From Postechiella sp039985655 (lineage in GTDB: Bacteria; Bacteroidota; Bacteroidia; Flavobacteriales; Flavobacteriaceae): a stretch of DNA of 64,000 nt. Below, in pieces: positions 34,491 to 43,784 of this stretch. The notes beneath the pieces are model-generated. The model made no database searches and had not been told where the DNA came from. It was given only the letters and a program-made list of their open reading frames with translations. The translations under genes and the position numbers were made by a program. The stretch spans positions 1 through 64,000 of the forward strand of contig JBDWSF010000035.1 of assembly GCA_039985655.1 (NCBI GenBank), in the 5' to 3' direction. Numbering within the stretch: position 1 is the stretch's first letter; the number at the start of each line of letters is the position of its first letter.

Positions 34491-34855
34491 CTAGTCAATT
34501 AACTCTTTTACAGTTTCTTCAATAAGCAAAAGAACACTAAACATATTCTTTTTAATTTCATCATTAGAAAATCGTAAGAACTTAATACCATATTTCTCTA
34601 ATTCTCCTTGTCTTTTAGCATCGTATAAAAAACTATGGTCATGACTTTGTCCGTCAATTTCTATAGCTAAACCAATTTCGTGACAATAAAAATCAACAAT
34701 GTATTTGAGCATTGGTATTTGCCTGTGAAACTGAACTCCCAAAGCCCGTTGCTTTATATTTTGCCATAATAAACTTCGGGTAAAGTGCTGTTTTTTAGTA
34801 GCTGTCTAGCTAAAAGTTTTAATTCTGGATTATATGGAATTATTTTGTTTCTCAT
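34491..34855 (-). pseudogene. DUF559 (Vsr/endonuclease-like) gene broken by a frameshift
   Basis: The intact part (34491-34742) reads FHRQIPMLKYIVDFYCHEIG, AIEIDGQSHD and a C-terminal KYGIKFLRFSNDEI, which are the core of DUF559 proteins, small PD-(D/E)xK nuclease-fold proteins. The N-terminus starts at the ATG at 34853-34855 (MRNKIIPYNPELKLLARQLL, ending STLPEV) in another frame. One extra base in the AAA run at 34771-34773 would join them as STLPEVLLWQNIKQRALGVQ, as in full-length homologues. The catalytic residues are thus present, but the gene is not translated whole unless frameshifting occurs. Confidence 0.8.
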
Positions 34856-35009
34856 TTGGAGCTTTGCATTGCGGACTCCTCTATAATCCCCTCAAGGGGA
34901 TAATTGTTGCGGCATATCTGTGCGCTTGACTTTGTTTTGCTTTTATCGTGTTGTTTTTAAATCTAATAATTGTTTTCTATAATTTAGTAGTAGATTTTTT
35001 TTAGTTTCG

Positions 35010-35040
35010 TTTGTCCTCTTGAAGAGACTTTAGGAAGTTT
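35010..35040. repeat. Direct repeat flanking the DUF559 unit, right copy
   Basis: TTTGTCCTCTTGAAGAGACT and TTAGGAAGTTT abut the polA stop. It is the partner of 34455-34485. Confidence 0.65.
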
Positions 35041-35044
35041 ATTG

Positions 35045-37897
35045 CTAATGCGCCTCTAGCCAATTATCACCCATATCGAATTCAACATCCAAAGGCACTT
35101 CTAATTTATAAGCACTTTCCATTTCGGTTTTAACCAAGGTTTTTATAGGTTCTATCTCAGATTTATGAACATCGAAAACCAATTCATCATGTACCTGTAA
35201 AAGCATTTTAGTTTTATAATTGCCAGCTTCAAGCTTATTATAAATGTTAATCATGGCAATTTTTATAATATCGGCAGCACTACCTTGTATTGGTGCGTTT
35301 ACAGCATTACGTTCTGAAGCACCACGAACAATAGCATTTGCGCTATTTATATCCTTTAGGTAACGCCTTCTGTCTAAAACGGTTTTAACATAACCGTTAT
35401 CACGTGCAAAATCGACTTGATCACTCATATAAGCGCGTAATTTCGGATACGTTTCATAATAGGTGTCAATCAATTCTTTGGCTTCACCACGCGATAAATC
35501 GGTCTGGTTACTTAATCCGAAAGCAGAAACACCGTAAATAATTCCGAAATTTACTGTTTTGGCATTACTACGTTGCTCTCGAGTAACTTCATCCAATGGC
35601 ACATTAAATACTTTTGAAGCTGTAGAGGCATGAATATCTTCCCCATTTTTAAAAGCCGAAATCATAGTTTCCTCTTCGCTTAACGCCGCAATAATACGGA
35701 GCTCTATTTGCGAGTAATCGGCAGCTAATAAGGCGTACTCTTTATTTCGTGGGATAAAAGCTTTACGTACTTGTCGGCCACGTTCGGTACGAATGGGGAT
35801 ATTTTGAAGATTTGGGTTGTTACTGCTTAAACGACCTGTAGCAGCAACCGTTTGCATATAATCGGTGTGTACACGGCCTGTAGATGGTTCAACTTGTGTT
35901 GGCAACGCATCTACATACGTACTTTTTAGTTTTGCTAATCCTCTGTATTCTAAAATATCACGAATAATCTCATGATCTTTTGCTAAGTAAGATAAAATAT
36001 CTTCTCCTGTTTTATATTGCCCCGTTTTGGTTTTTTTAGGCTTATCTACTAGTTTTAGTTTTTCAAACAAGATGATTCCTAATTGCTTAGGTGATGCGAT
36101 ATTAAATTCTTCACCAGCAGTTTCGTATATGCTTTTTTCAAGATTTAAAATATCATTATTAAGTTCTTCAGATAAAGAATTCAAGAATTCACTATCTAAA
36201 TTAATACCTTCCAATTCCATAGCAGCCAAAACACGTAGCAGTGGGATTTCAATATCATCAAATAATTTTTGAGTATTTGCGGCACCTAATTCGTTTTGAA
36301 AATGTTCTTTTAATTGCAGCGTAATATCGGCATCTTCAACAGCATATTCAGTTTGCTTTTCTAAAGGCACATCGCGCATAGAAAGCTGGTTTTTTCCTTT
36401 TTTACCAATCAATTCGGTAATAGAAATTGGGGTATAGTTTAAATATGTTTCTGCTAGCACATCCATATTGTGTCGCATATCTGGATTTATCAAATAATGC
36501 GCTAACATGGTGTCAAAAAGTTTACCTTTTACAGTGATTTTATATTTTGCGAGTACTTTTATATCGTATTTTAAGTTCTGACCAATTTTTTCAATATGTT
36601 CAGCTTCAAAAAACGGACGTAGTAATTCGATGAGGTTTTGCGCTTCATTCTTGTCTTCCGGAATCGGTAAATAAAATCCTTTACCAACTTCCCAAGAAAA
36701 AGCAATACCAACCAATTCTGCCGTAATGGCGTTTAATCCTGTGGTTTCGGTGTCAAAACAAACACTGGTTTGATTAAGTAAGTTTTTAAGAAACAATTTT
36801 GTTGCTATTCCTGGAGTTACACTTTGGTATAGGTGCGATGTCGTTTCGGCTGTTTTACGGCTAGATGTATTTTCTGTTGGCGCTTCCGCGGAACTAGTAT
36901 CACCTCCAAATAAAGAGAATTGACCTGCTCCAGCAGATTTAACTTCCTTTGGTGTTGCTTTTATTTCCGTTTTATCTGAAGCTTTTTCGGGAGTAGTGAC
37001 TTCAGCAGGAGCTTCAACAGTAAAGGTTTTTGTGAAATTATCGATTAAACGACGGAATTCTAATTCTTGAAAAATTTCCATCACCTTAGGAATATCGGGT
37101 TGGTCTAATTCAAAATCTTTAGCATTAAAAGTCACAGGAACATCAAGCATAATAGTAGCAAGTTTTTTCGATAGTAGTCCTAACTCACCATTAGCTTCAA
37201 TTTTTTCTTTCATTTTGCCTTTAAGCTCATGTGTATTAGCTAAAAGATTTTCCATACTACCATAAGCGGCTAAGAATTTTTTAGCCGTCTTTTCTCCAAC
37301 ACCAGGTAATCCAGGAATGTTATCACTAGAATCTCCCATCATGCCTAAAAAGTCAATGACTTGTAGCGGATCAGTAACTTCAAATTTTTTCTGAATTTCG
37401 GGTATGCCCCAAGTTTCGTATCCACCACCAAACATAGGGCGATACATAAAAATGTTTTCAGAAACCAATTGGGCAAAATCCTTATCGGGTGTTACCATAA
37501 AAGTTTGGTAACCTTCTTTTTCTGCTTGTTTAGCTAATGTTCCAATAACATCATCAGCTTCATAGCCAGCCTTAACCATTATTGGAATATGCATCGCCTT
37601 TAAAATATCTTGAATAATTGGCACGGCAATTTTTATAGCTTCAGGAGTTTCGTCTCGGTTCGCTTTATATTCGGCATACATTTCAACTCGATCTGCACTT
37701 CCCCCTTTATCAAAACAAACGGCTAAATGGTCTGGACGCTCACGTTTAATAACATCTAAAAGCGAGTTCATGAATCCTAATATTGCCGAAGTATCGGTTC
37801 CTTTAGAGTTAATTCTTGGGTTTTTAATAAAGGCATAATAGCCACGAAAAATTAATGCAAAAGCATCAACTAAAAAGACACGTTTATTATCGGACAT
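35045..37897 (-). CDS. polA: DNA polymerase I
   Basis: The protein has 950 residues. The 5'-3' nuclease domain (1-290) has LVDAFALIFRGYYA, GYEADDVIGTLA, TPDKDFAQLV and GDSSDNIPGLPGVGEKTA. A non-conserved linker (about 295-355) leads to the 3'-5' exonuclease with an intact DTE (382-384), so it should proofread. The polymerase domain has ATGRLSSNNPNLQNIP, ADYSQIELR (726-734), the finger helix REQRSNAKTVNFGIIYG and QVHDELVFD. The 3' end is duplicated further downstream. A -7 box (minus TAGTTTTG, 37920-37927) precedes the ATG. Confidence 0.95.
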   Translation of the reverse strand: MSDNKRVFLVDAFALIFRGYYAFIKNPRINSKGTDTSAILGFMNSLLDVIKRERPDHLAVCFDKGGSADRVEMYAEYKANRDETPEAIKIAVPIIQDILKAMHIPIMVKAGYEADDVIGTLAKQAEKEGYQTFMVTPDKDFAQLVSENIFMYRPMFGGGYETWGIPEIQKKFEVTDPLQVIDFLGMMGDSSDNIPGLPGVGEKTAKKFLAAYGSMENLLANTHELKGKMKEKIEANGELGLLSKKLATIMLDVPVTFNAKDFELDQPDIPKVMEIFQELEFRRLIDNFTKTFTVEAPAEVTTPEKASDKTEIKATPKEVKSAGAGQFSLFGGDTSSAEAPTENTSSRKTAETTSHLYQSVTPGIATKLFLKNLLNQTSVCFDTETTGLNAITAELVGIAFSWEVGKGFYLPIPEDKNEAQNLIELLRPFFEAEHIEKIGQNLKYDIKVLAKYKITVKGKLFDTMLAHYLINPDMRHNMDVLAETYLNYTPISITELIGKKGKNQLSMRDVPLEKQTEYAVEDADITLQLKEHFQNELGAANTQKLFDDIEIPLLRVLAAMELEGINLDSEFLNSLSEELNNDILNLEKSIYETAGEEFNIASPKQLGIILFEKLKLVDKPKKTKTGQYKTGEDILSYLAKDHEIIRDILEYRGLAKLKSTYVDALPTQVEPSTGRVHTDYMQTVAATGRLSSNNPNLQNIPIRTERGRQVRKAFIPRNKEYALLAADYSQIELRIIAALSEEETMISAFKNGEDIHASTASKVFNVPLDEVTREQRSNAKTVNFGIIYGVSAFGLSNQTDLSRGEAKELIDTYYETYPKLRAYMSDQVDFARDNGYVKTVLDRRRYLKDINSANAIVRGASERNAVNAPIQGSAADIIKIAMINIYNKLEAGNYKTKMLLQVHDELVFDVHKSEIEPIKTLVKTEMESAYKLEVPLDVEFDMGDNWLEAH

Positions 37898-37919
37898 TTT
37901 GTGAGTTTTGATAGAAAAT

Positions 37920-37927
37920 CAAAACTA
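37920..37927 (-). promoter_or_regulatory. -7 box of polA
   Basis: The minus strand reads TAGTTTTG, 22 bases before the ATG at 37897. No clear -33 box. Confidence 0.45.
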
Positions 37928-38062
37928 CAAAAAGTTAAGAGCTAATAGAAATTAATCTTTCAGCTATTTATATTTTGTTATGTTTCATTTTATAACAATC
38001 AGTTAAATCTTAACCATAAGTTAAATTAAACCCACTTACCAATCATTCATTTAGAATACACT

Positions 38063-38070
38063 TATATTTG
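38063..38070 (+). promoter_or_regulatory. -7 box of the metallophosphoesterase gene
   Basis: TATATTTG lies 14 bases before the ATG at 38085. Confidence 0.5.
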
Positions 38071-38084
38071 ATTAAAAAAGTACT

Positions 38085-39320
38085 ATGCTCCGTTGGATTA
38101 TCTTTCTTATTGTTTTTGCGATCTTTGATATTTATGCATTTCAATCATTTAAAACGGTTACAAAAAATAATAAACTTCAAATATTATATTGGTTAATCAC
38201 AGTTTTGGTGATTGGTAATTTTGTGTTTCGTTATTACGGGTTTAATAGGCGAGATGGTTTTACGCACGGTCATTCTTATGCCATAGGTTTTTTAATTGCT
38301 ATGTTAGTCCCAAAATTGGTTTTATTTATAGGAATGTTTGCCGAAGATATTTTTAGAGTTCCTCAAGCCGTTTTTCGTTATTTTACAGAAGGCGATGCAG
38401 CGAAAGGCAACTACTTTGCATCCCGAAGACAGTTTATTAGCAAAATAGCTTTAGGTATAGCAGCCATCCCATTAGCATCAATAATATATGGTATTTATAA
38501 GGGGAAATACAACTATAAAGTTTTAAAATACACCTTACATTTTGAAGATTTACCCGAAGCTTTTGATGGTTATAAACTCACCCAAATTAGCGACATCCAT
38601 TCCGGGAGTTTTGATAATATGGAAAAGGTAAAGTATGCGGTCAATTTAATAAACGAGCAAGAAAGCGATGTCATTCTATTTACAGGAGATATTGTAAACA
38701 ATAAAGTAGAGGAACTCGTTCCTTATAAAAACGTATTCAACAAATTAAAAGCCAAAGATGGCTTGTTTTCTGTGCTAGGAAATCACGATTATGGCGATTA
38801 CGTCCATTGGGAATCCGATGAAGCCAAACATCAAAATTTAGAAGATTTAAAAGCGCTTCAAAAAGAAATAGGCTTCGATCTTTTGCTTAATGAAAGCAAA
38901 TACCTAGAAAAAAATGGCGAAAAAATAGCTTTAATAGGCGTAGAAAACTGGGGCGCTGGAGGATTTAAAAAAGCAGGAGATTTAAAGCAAGCAGCATCAG
39001 GCATTAAAAAGGATGATTTTAAAATATTAATGAGCCACGACCCATCACATTGGGAACAGGAAGTTATTAAAGACGATTATCATTACCATTTAACCTTAAG
39101 TGGTCATACCCACGGCATGCAATTTGGTATAGAAATATCAGGTTGGTTTAAGTGGAGCCCGGTAAAATGGCGTTATAAATATTGGGCAGGCATATACCAA
39201 GAAATGGGACAATATATTAATGTAAATCGAGGGTTTGGTTATTTAGCATTTCCAGGTCGCGTAGGTATATGGCCAGAAATAACAGTAATAGAGCTTAAAA
39301 AAGGGAAAGTAACTGTTTAA
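38085..39320 (+). CDS. Membrane-anchored calcineurin-like metallophosphoesterase
   Basis: The protein has 411 residues. Four hydrophobic helices occupy about 1-150, then the metal centre: QISDIHSG, FTGDIVNNK, LGNHDYGDY and LSGHTHGMQFG hold the Asp, His and Asn ligands of the YkuE-like family. The enzyme domain is expected outside the inner membrane or facing the periplasm. Members cleave phosphodiesters, including UDP-diacylglucosamine in LpxI/LpxH-like roles, but the substrate here is not deducible. It is divergent from polA. Confidence 0.87.
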   Translation: MLRWIIFLIVFAIFDIYAFQSFKTVTKNNKLQILYWLITVLVIGNFVFRYYGFNRRDGFTHGHSYAIGFLIAMLVPKLVLFIGMFAEDIFRVPQAVFRYFTEGDAAKGNYFASRRQFISKIALGIAAIPLASIIYGIYKGKYNYKVLKYTLHFEDLPEAFDGYKLTQISDIHSGSFDNMEKVKYAVNLINEQESDVILFTGDIVNNKVEELVPYKNVFNKLKAKDGLFSVLGNHDYGDYVHWESDEAKHQNLEDLKALQKEIGFDLLLNESKYLEKNGEKIALIGVENWGAGGFKKAGDLKQAASGIKKDDFKILMSHDPSHWEQEVIKDDYHYHLTLSGHTHGMQFGIEISGWFKWSPVKWRYKYWAGIYQEMGQYINVNRGFGYLAFPGRVGIWPEITVIELKKGKVTV

Positions 39321-39398
39321 TTACAGCGAAATATCGCTATATAAAAGTAAATTGTTTATATTTATAGATTAGGCATTACTAAAACCACCTTAAAATAC

Positions 39399-39430
39399 TT
39401 GTTTTAAAACAAATAAAAGGTTTAGGTTTG
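39399..39430 (+). promoter_or_regulatory. Promoter of the thioredoxin-like gene
   Basis: TTG (39399-39401), 21-base spacer, TAGGTTTG (39423-39430), 29 bases before the ATG at 39460. Confidence 0.55.
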
Positions 39431-39459
39431 TAATATTTATTCGACTAAAACATTGAGAT

Positions 39460-39756
39460 ATGTCAAAATTCGGGGAACTTATTGATGTGAAAATTCCAGT
39501 ACTGTTAGATTTCTATACAGAGTGGAACGATCAATCTACTGCCATGCATCCCATCTTAAGAGATGTTGCTGCAGCACTTGGAGATAAAGCCAAAGTCATT
39601 AAGATTGATGTAGAAAAGAATCAAGAACTAGCAGAAGCATTGCGAGTAAAAGGCTTACCAACTTTAATGATTTATAAAGGTGGCGAAATGAAATGGAGGC
39701 AAAGTGGGGAGCAAGACGCCAATACTCTAATCGCTATCATTCAACAATACATTTAA
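39460..39756 (+). CDS. Thioredoxin-fold protein without the redox cysteines
   Basis: The protein has 98 residues and the thioredoxin order: LLDFYTEW, KVIKIDVEKNQELAEALRVKGLPTLMIYKGGE, with the cis-proline P67. In true thioredoxins the segment after the Trp is CGPC. Here it is NDQST, and the protein contains no cysteine at all, so it cannot act as a disulfide reductase. It may be a binding or chaperone-like member. No signal peptide, so cytoplasmic. It stands alone with its own promoter. Confidence 0.8.
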   Translation: MSKFGELIDVKIPVLLDFYTEWNDQSTAMHPILRDVAAALGDKAKVIKIDVEKNQELAEALRVKGLPTLMIYKGGEMKWRQSGEQDANTLIAIIQQYI

Positions 39757-39787
39757 AATTATTTGTAAGTCGCTTTTATAACTATTT

Positions 39788-39892
39788 GGGCGTTACCCTA
39801 AAAAGAGGGTCGGGCTTTTGGCAGTCGCTTTTTTGTGTTGCATAGGCGCAACAACCCAAAAAGAGCTTCAACAATGCCTCAATCCCTAACGC
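39788..39892. repeat. GCGTTA...TAACGC element, subtype B
   Basis: It starts GGGCGTTACCC and ends ATCCCTAACGC, with the same GTCGGGCTTTTGGCAG block and TTTTTGTGTTG hairpin as 27684-27788. The rest of 39757-40195 has no gene. The 64-residue open frame across the repeat is spurious. Confidence 0.8.
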
Positions 39893-40195
39893 GGGTTAAT
39901 CCGTCAAATTCAGTTTTCACTTTCAGCACCATGTATCTCAGCGAAAACTCTTCAAATTTTAGCGTAGCATTTTCAAACACATCAGCACAAAATAATTTGG
40001 TCATTCAAGATCGCATTCATTTCAATTAATTCCTAGTGCAATCTAGTCTTCTATTATACAGTCCGTTAAGATAATTTAAGAAGATTAAAACATGCAGTAT
40101 ACCTTCGGTTATCCGTTTAGAATACCCAAAAATCACCAGTCATTTCATTTTTAATAATTGAAACCATTATATTTACATTATAAATTAAAAGACAT

Positions 40196-41629
40196 ATGCA
40201 ATCACGTACCGTTTCAGAATTATTATCAGAAGAAATCACATTAACAGAAGTAGAAATTAAAGGTTGGGTACGGACATTTAGAGCCAATAGATTTATTGCT
40301 TTAAACGATGGTTCAACCCTAAATAATATTCAATGCGTTGTCGACTTTGAAAACACAGACGAAAGCATTTTAAAACGTATTACAACAGGAGCAGCCGTTC
40401 ATATAAAAGGAGAATTAGTCGAAAGTTTAGGAAAAGGACAGAAGGTAGAAGTTAATGTAAATAACTTAGAGATTTTAGGTGATTCAGATCCAGAAACGTA
40501 TCCCATTCAACCTAAAAAACATTCATTCGAATTTTTAAGAGAAAACGCTCACTTACGTACACGTACCAATACCTTTAGTGCAGTAATGCGCCTGCGTTCA
40601 TCATTATCATTTGCCGTGCATAAATATTTTAACGAAAATGGCTTTTATTATATGCACGCTCCTATTATTACAGGAAGTGATGCCGAAGGCGCTGGAGAAA
40701 TGTTTAAAGTAAGCAGTTTAGATTCTAAAAACCCACCCTTAAACGAAGACGGTAATATAGATTACACACAAGATTTTTTTGGTAAAGAAACCAACCTTAC
40801 TGTTTCTGGACAATTAGAAGCAGAAACCTATGCCATGTCGCTTGGTAAAGTGTATACTTTTGGGCCAACGTTTAGAGCCGAAAACTCAAATACATCACGT
40901 CATTTAGCAGAATTTTGGATGATTGAACCCGAAGTTGCTTTTATGGATTTAGCTGGTAACATGGATTTAGCCGAAGACTTTTTGAAATCGGTTATAACTT
41001 ACATTCTAGAACACAATCGCGAAGATTTAGAGTTTTTAAATACGCGTTTATTAAACGAAGAAAAAACAAAACCGCAAGCCGAACGTAGCGAAATGAGTTT
41101 AATTGAAAAATTAAATTTTGTTACCGAAAACAATTTTAAACGTGTAAGTTATACCGAAGCCATCGATATTCTTCGTAGTTCTAAACCAAATAAGAAAAAG
41201 AAATTCAAATATATTATAAACGAATGGGGAGCCGATTTACAAAGCGAACACGAACGTTTTCTTGTCGAAAAACATTTTAAATGTCCCGTAATTCTTTTTG
41301 ATTATCCCGCAAACATCAAAGCATTTTATATGCGTCTAAACGAAGATGGAAAAACCGTTCGTGCTATGGATATTCTTTTTCCAGGTATTGGAGAAATAGT
41401 TGGTGGTGCACAACGTGAAGAACGTTTAGATGTTTTAAAAGAGAAAATGGCCGCTTTAAACATTCCAGAAGAAGATCTTTGGTGGTATTTAGACTTACGT
41501 AAATTTGGAACCGCTGTGCATTCTGGCTTTGGTTTAGGTTTCGAGCGTTTGGTTATGTTTGCAACAGGAATGGGCAATATTAGAGATGTTATTCCGTTTC
41601 CTAGAACACCACAAAATGCTGATTTTTAA
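40196..41629 (+). CDS. asnS: Asparaginyl-tRNA synthetase
   Basis: This 477-residue class IIb synthetase charges tRNA-Asn. The N-terminal OB fold has EVEIKGWVRTFRANRFIALNDG. Catalytic motif 2 lies near TFGPTFRAENSNTSRHLAEFWMIEPE, and motif 3 is GFGLGFERLVMFATG. The ASN/ASP distinction is supported by the Asn-type FDYPANIKAFYMRLN and LDLRKFGTAVHSGF segments. A -7-like TATATTTA lies upstream near 40168. Confidence 0.94.
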   Translation: MQSRTVSELLSEEITLTEVEIKGWVRTFRANRFIALNDGSTLNNIQCVVDFENTDESILKRITTGAAVHIKGELVESLGKGQKVEVNVNNLEILGDSDPETYPIQPKKHSFEFLRENAHLRTRTNTFSAVMRLRSSLSFAVHKYFNENGFYYMHAPIITGSDAEGAGEMFKVSSLDSKNPPLNEDGNIDYTQDFFGKETNLTVSGQLEAETYAMSLGKVYTFGPTFRAENSNTSRHLAEFWMIEPEVAFMDLAGNMDLAEDFLKSVITYILEHNREDLEFLNTRLLNEEKTKPQAERSEMSLIEKLNFVTENNFKRVSYTEAIDILRSSKPNKKKKFKYIINEWGADLQSEHERFLVEKHFKCPVILFDYPANIKAFYMRLNEDGKTVRAMDILFPGIGEIVGGAQREERLDVLKEKMAALNIPEEDLWWYLDLRKFGTAVHSGFGLGFERLVMFATGMGNIRDVIPFPRTPQNADF

Positions 41630-41662
41630 TAAAAGTTTATTTAATTAGAAGTTTGGTACGAC

Positions 41663-41693
41663 TTTGGTAAGCTAATTCCTTTTTCTATCTTTG
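41663..41693 (+). promoter_or_regulatory. Complete Bacteroidota promoter of rpoN
   Basis: TTTG (41663-41666), 19-base spacer, TATCTTTG (41686-41693), 22 bases before the ATG at 41716. This is the housekeeping-sigma consensus. Confidence 0.75.
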
Positions 41694-41715
41694 AGTAACC
41701 ACCTTAAATCAAAAC

Positions 41716-43176
41716 ATGCTTAAACAATATTTACAATTTAAATTATCGCAAAAACTGTCGCCGCAGCAAATTCAATTAATGAAATTGATACAGTTGCCTA
41801 CACAAGCTTTCGAACAACGTTTAAAGCAAGAACTAGAAGAAAACCCAGCTCTCGATAGTGGTAAAGAGAAAAGTGAGAGCGAACTTGATTCAGATTTAGA
41901 TAACTCTAAAGATGATTATGAAGAAAATGAGTCTATTAATGCAGAAGACATTAATGTTGATGAATATTTGAGTGATGATGAGGTTCCAGATTACAGAACG
42001 CAAGTAAATAATTATAGCATTGACGACGAAGAAAAAACCATTCCTTATGCGGCTGGCACATCGTTTACCCAGTCTTTAGTCAATCAATTAAATACCTATA
42101 GATTAGATGATGAAGAACGAGATATAGCAGAGTTTTTAGTTGGTAGTGTTGATGAGAGCGGTTACATTCGTAGATCGCTATCAGATATAATGGACGATTT
42201 AGCTTTTACGCAAAACGTTTATACCTCCGAAGATAAAATTCAATATGTGCTTAAATTAGTGCATCAATTAGATCCTGCAGGTGTTGGAGCAAGAAATTTA
42301 CAAGAATGTTTAAGCATTCAATTACACCGAAAAGAAAAAACTGCAGATAACGAATTAGCCACTAATATTATCGATAATGCTTTCGATCAATTTACAAAAA
42401 AGCATTATAAAAAATTACTTCAAAAATTCGATATTACCGAAATACAACTCAAAGATGCTATTAATGAGATTGAACATTTAAATCCCAAACCAGGTGGATC
42501 GTATGCAGGAAATAATAGAATAGTAGAACACGTTGTACCCGATTTTGCAATTAAAATTGTTGATGGCGAATTAGAGCTTACCTTAAACGGAAGAAATGCT
42601 CCAGAGCTTCATGTATCTAGAGAGTATAACAATATGCTTAAAGGGTATAAAGACACTAAAGAAAAATCCAGATCTCAAAAGGACGCGGTTATATTTATCA
42701 AACAAAAATTAGATGCAGCAAAGTGGTTTATAGAAGCGATTAAACAACGGCAACAAACCTTATTTGTAACCATGAGTGCTATTATGCATTATCAAAAAGC
42801 TTATTTTTTATCTGGAGATGAACGCATGTTAAAACCCATGATTCTTAAAGATATCGCCGATGAAATTTCTATGGATGTTTCAACTGTCTCAAGAGTTGCA
42901 AACAGTAAATATGTAGATACACCTTACGGAACAAAATTGATTAAAGAATTCTTTTCAGAATCGATGAAAAACGATCAAGGTGAAGATGTTTCTACACGAG
43001 AAATCAAGAAAATTTTAGAAACAGTAATAGAAGAAGAAAACAAGAAAAAACCGTTAACAGACGAAATTTTGGCCTCTATTTTAAAAGAGAAAGGATATCC
43101 AATCGCTAGACGTACTGTAGCAAAATATAGAGAACAACTCGATATACCAGTAGCTCGTTTACGTAAAAAAATTTAA
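41716..43176 (+). CDS. rpoN: RNA polymerase sigma-54 factor
   Basis: The protein has 486 residues. The Gln- and Leu-rich region I (LQFKLSQKLSPQQIQLMKLIQLP) contacts activators. An acidic spacer lies at about 45-105. The core-binding region holds LVGSVDESGYIRRSL and LDPAGVGARNLQECLSIQL. DNA recognition uses the helix-turn-helix near MDVSTVSRVANSKYV and the RpoN box ARRTVAKYR at 464-472. It needs an AAA+ activator, none of which is in this window. The next gene starts on its stop codon (TAATG). Confidence 0.95.
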   Translation: MLKQYLQFKLSQKLSPQQIQLMKLIQLPTQAFEQRLKQELEENPALDSGKEKSESELDSDLDNSKDDYEENESINAEDINVDEYLSDDEVPDYRTQVNNYSIDDEEKTIPYAAGTSFTQSLVNQLNTYRLDDEERDIAEFLVGSVDESGYIRRSLSDIMDDLAFTQNVYTSEDKIQYVLKLVHQLDPAGVGARNLQECLSIQLHRKEKTADNELATNIIDNAFDQFTKKHYKKLLQKFDITEIQLKDAINEIEHLNPKPGGSYAGNNRIVEHVVPDFAIKIVDGELELTLNGRNAPELHVSREYNNMLKGYKDTKEKSRSQKDAVIFIKQKLDAAKWFIEAIKQRQQTLFVTMSAIMHYQKAYFLSGDERMLKPMILKDIADEISMDVSTVSRVANSKYVDTPYGTKLIKEFFSESMKNDQGEDVSTREIKKILETVIEEENKKKPLTDEILASILKEKGYPIARRTVAKYREQLDIPVARLRKKI

Positions 43177-43784
43177 TGGAACATCGTATCTTAAAAAGTA
43201 TTTCGGTACTATTTCATCCGTTAATTATACCCTTATTAGGCGTTATTTTTTATTTCCATAAATCACCTAGATATATAGAGACTGTTGTAATACAGGAAAA
43301 ATTAGTAAAACTTTTTATACTTACTGTGCTTTTACCCATTCTATTATTTTTCTTATTAAAAACGATAGGAAAAGTAAATTCTATATATCTTAAAACAACT
43401 AACGAGCGTATTTTACCTTTAGTTTTAAATGGTATTATTATGCTTTTAATTGTATTTCGCGTATTACCTGCAAACGAATTTATAGAGCTTTATTTCTTTT
43501 TTGTGGGCATACTCATGTCTACTATTATTTGTTTGGTTTTAGCATTTATAAAATTTAAAGCCAGCATCCATATGCTTTCTATCTCGGGTCTTTTTATGTT
43601 TTTTGTAGCATTAAGCATTCATTTTAGTATAAATATTAATAACGTAATTGCATTAGTTTGTATACTTATGGGACTAATTGCAACATCTAGATTGCATCTA
43701 AATGCGCATACGTATAAAGAACTAATTATGGGTTTTTTTATAGGTTTAATACCTCAATTAATATTAGTACCTAATTGGCTGTAG
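43176..43784 (+). CDS. Conserved integral membrane protein downstream of rpoN
   Basis: The protein has 202 residues and about six membrane helices with very little soluble part. It opens MEHRILKSISVLFHPLIIPL. The conserved-looking LKTTNERILPL stretch (about 73-83) lies in a loop. I do not recognise an enzyme family; the FHPL and ERILPL segments faintly recall PAP2-like helices. The 1-base overlap with rpoN (TAATG) indicates translational coupling. Confidence 0.65.
   Translation: MEHRILKSISVLFHPLIIPLLGVIFYFHKSPRYIETVVIQEKLVKLFILTVLLPILLFFLLKTIGKVNSIYLKTTNERILPLVLNGIIMLLIVFRVLPANEFIELYFFFVGILMSTIICLVLAFIKFKASIHMLSISGLFMFFVALSIHFSININNVIALVCILMGLIATSRLHLNAHTYKELIMGFFIGLIPQLILVPNWL

Noticed and set aside
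39835..40029. 64-residue open frame
   Set aside because: It starts inside the subtype B repeat and matches nothing.
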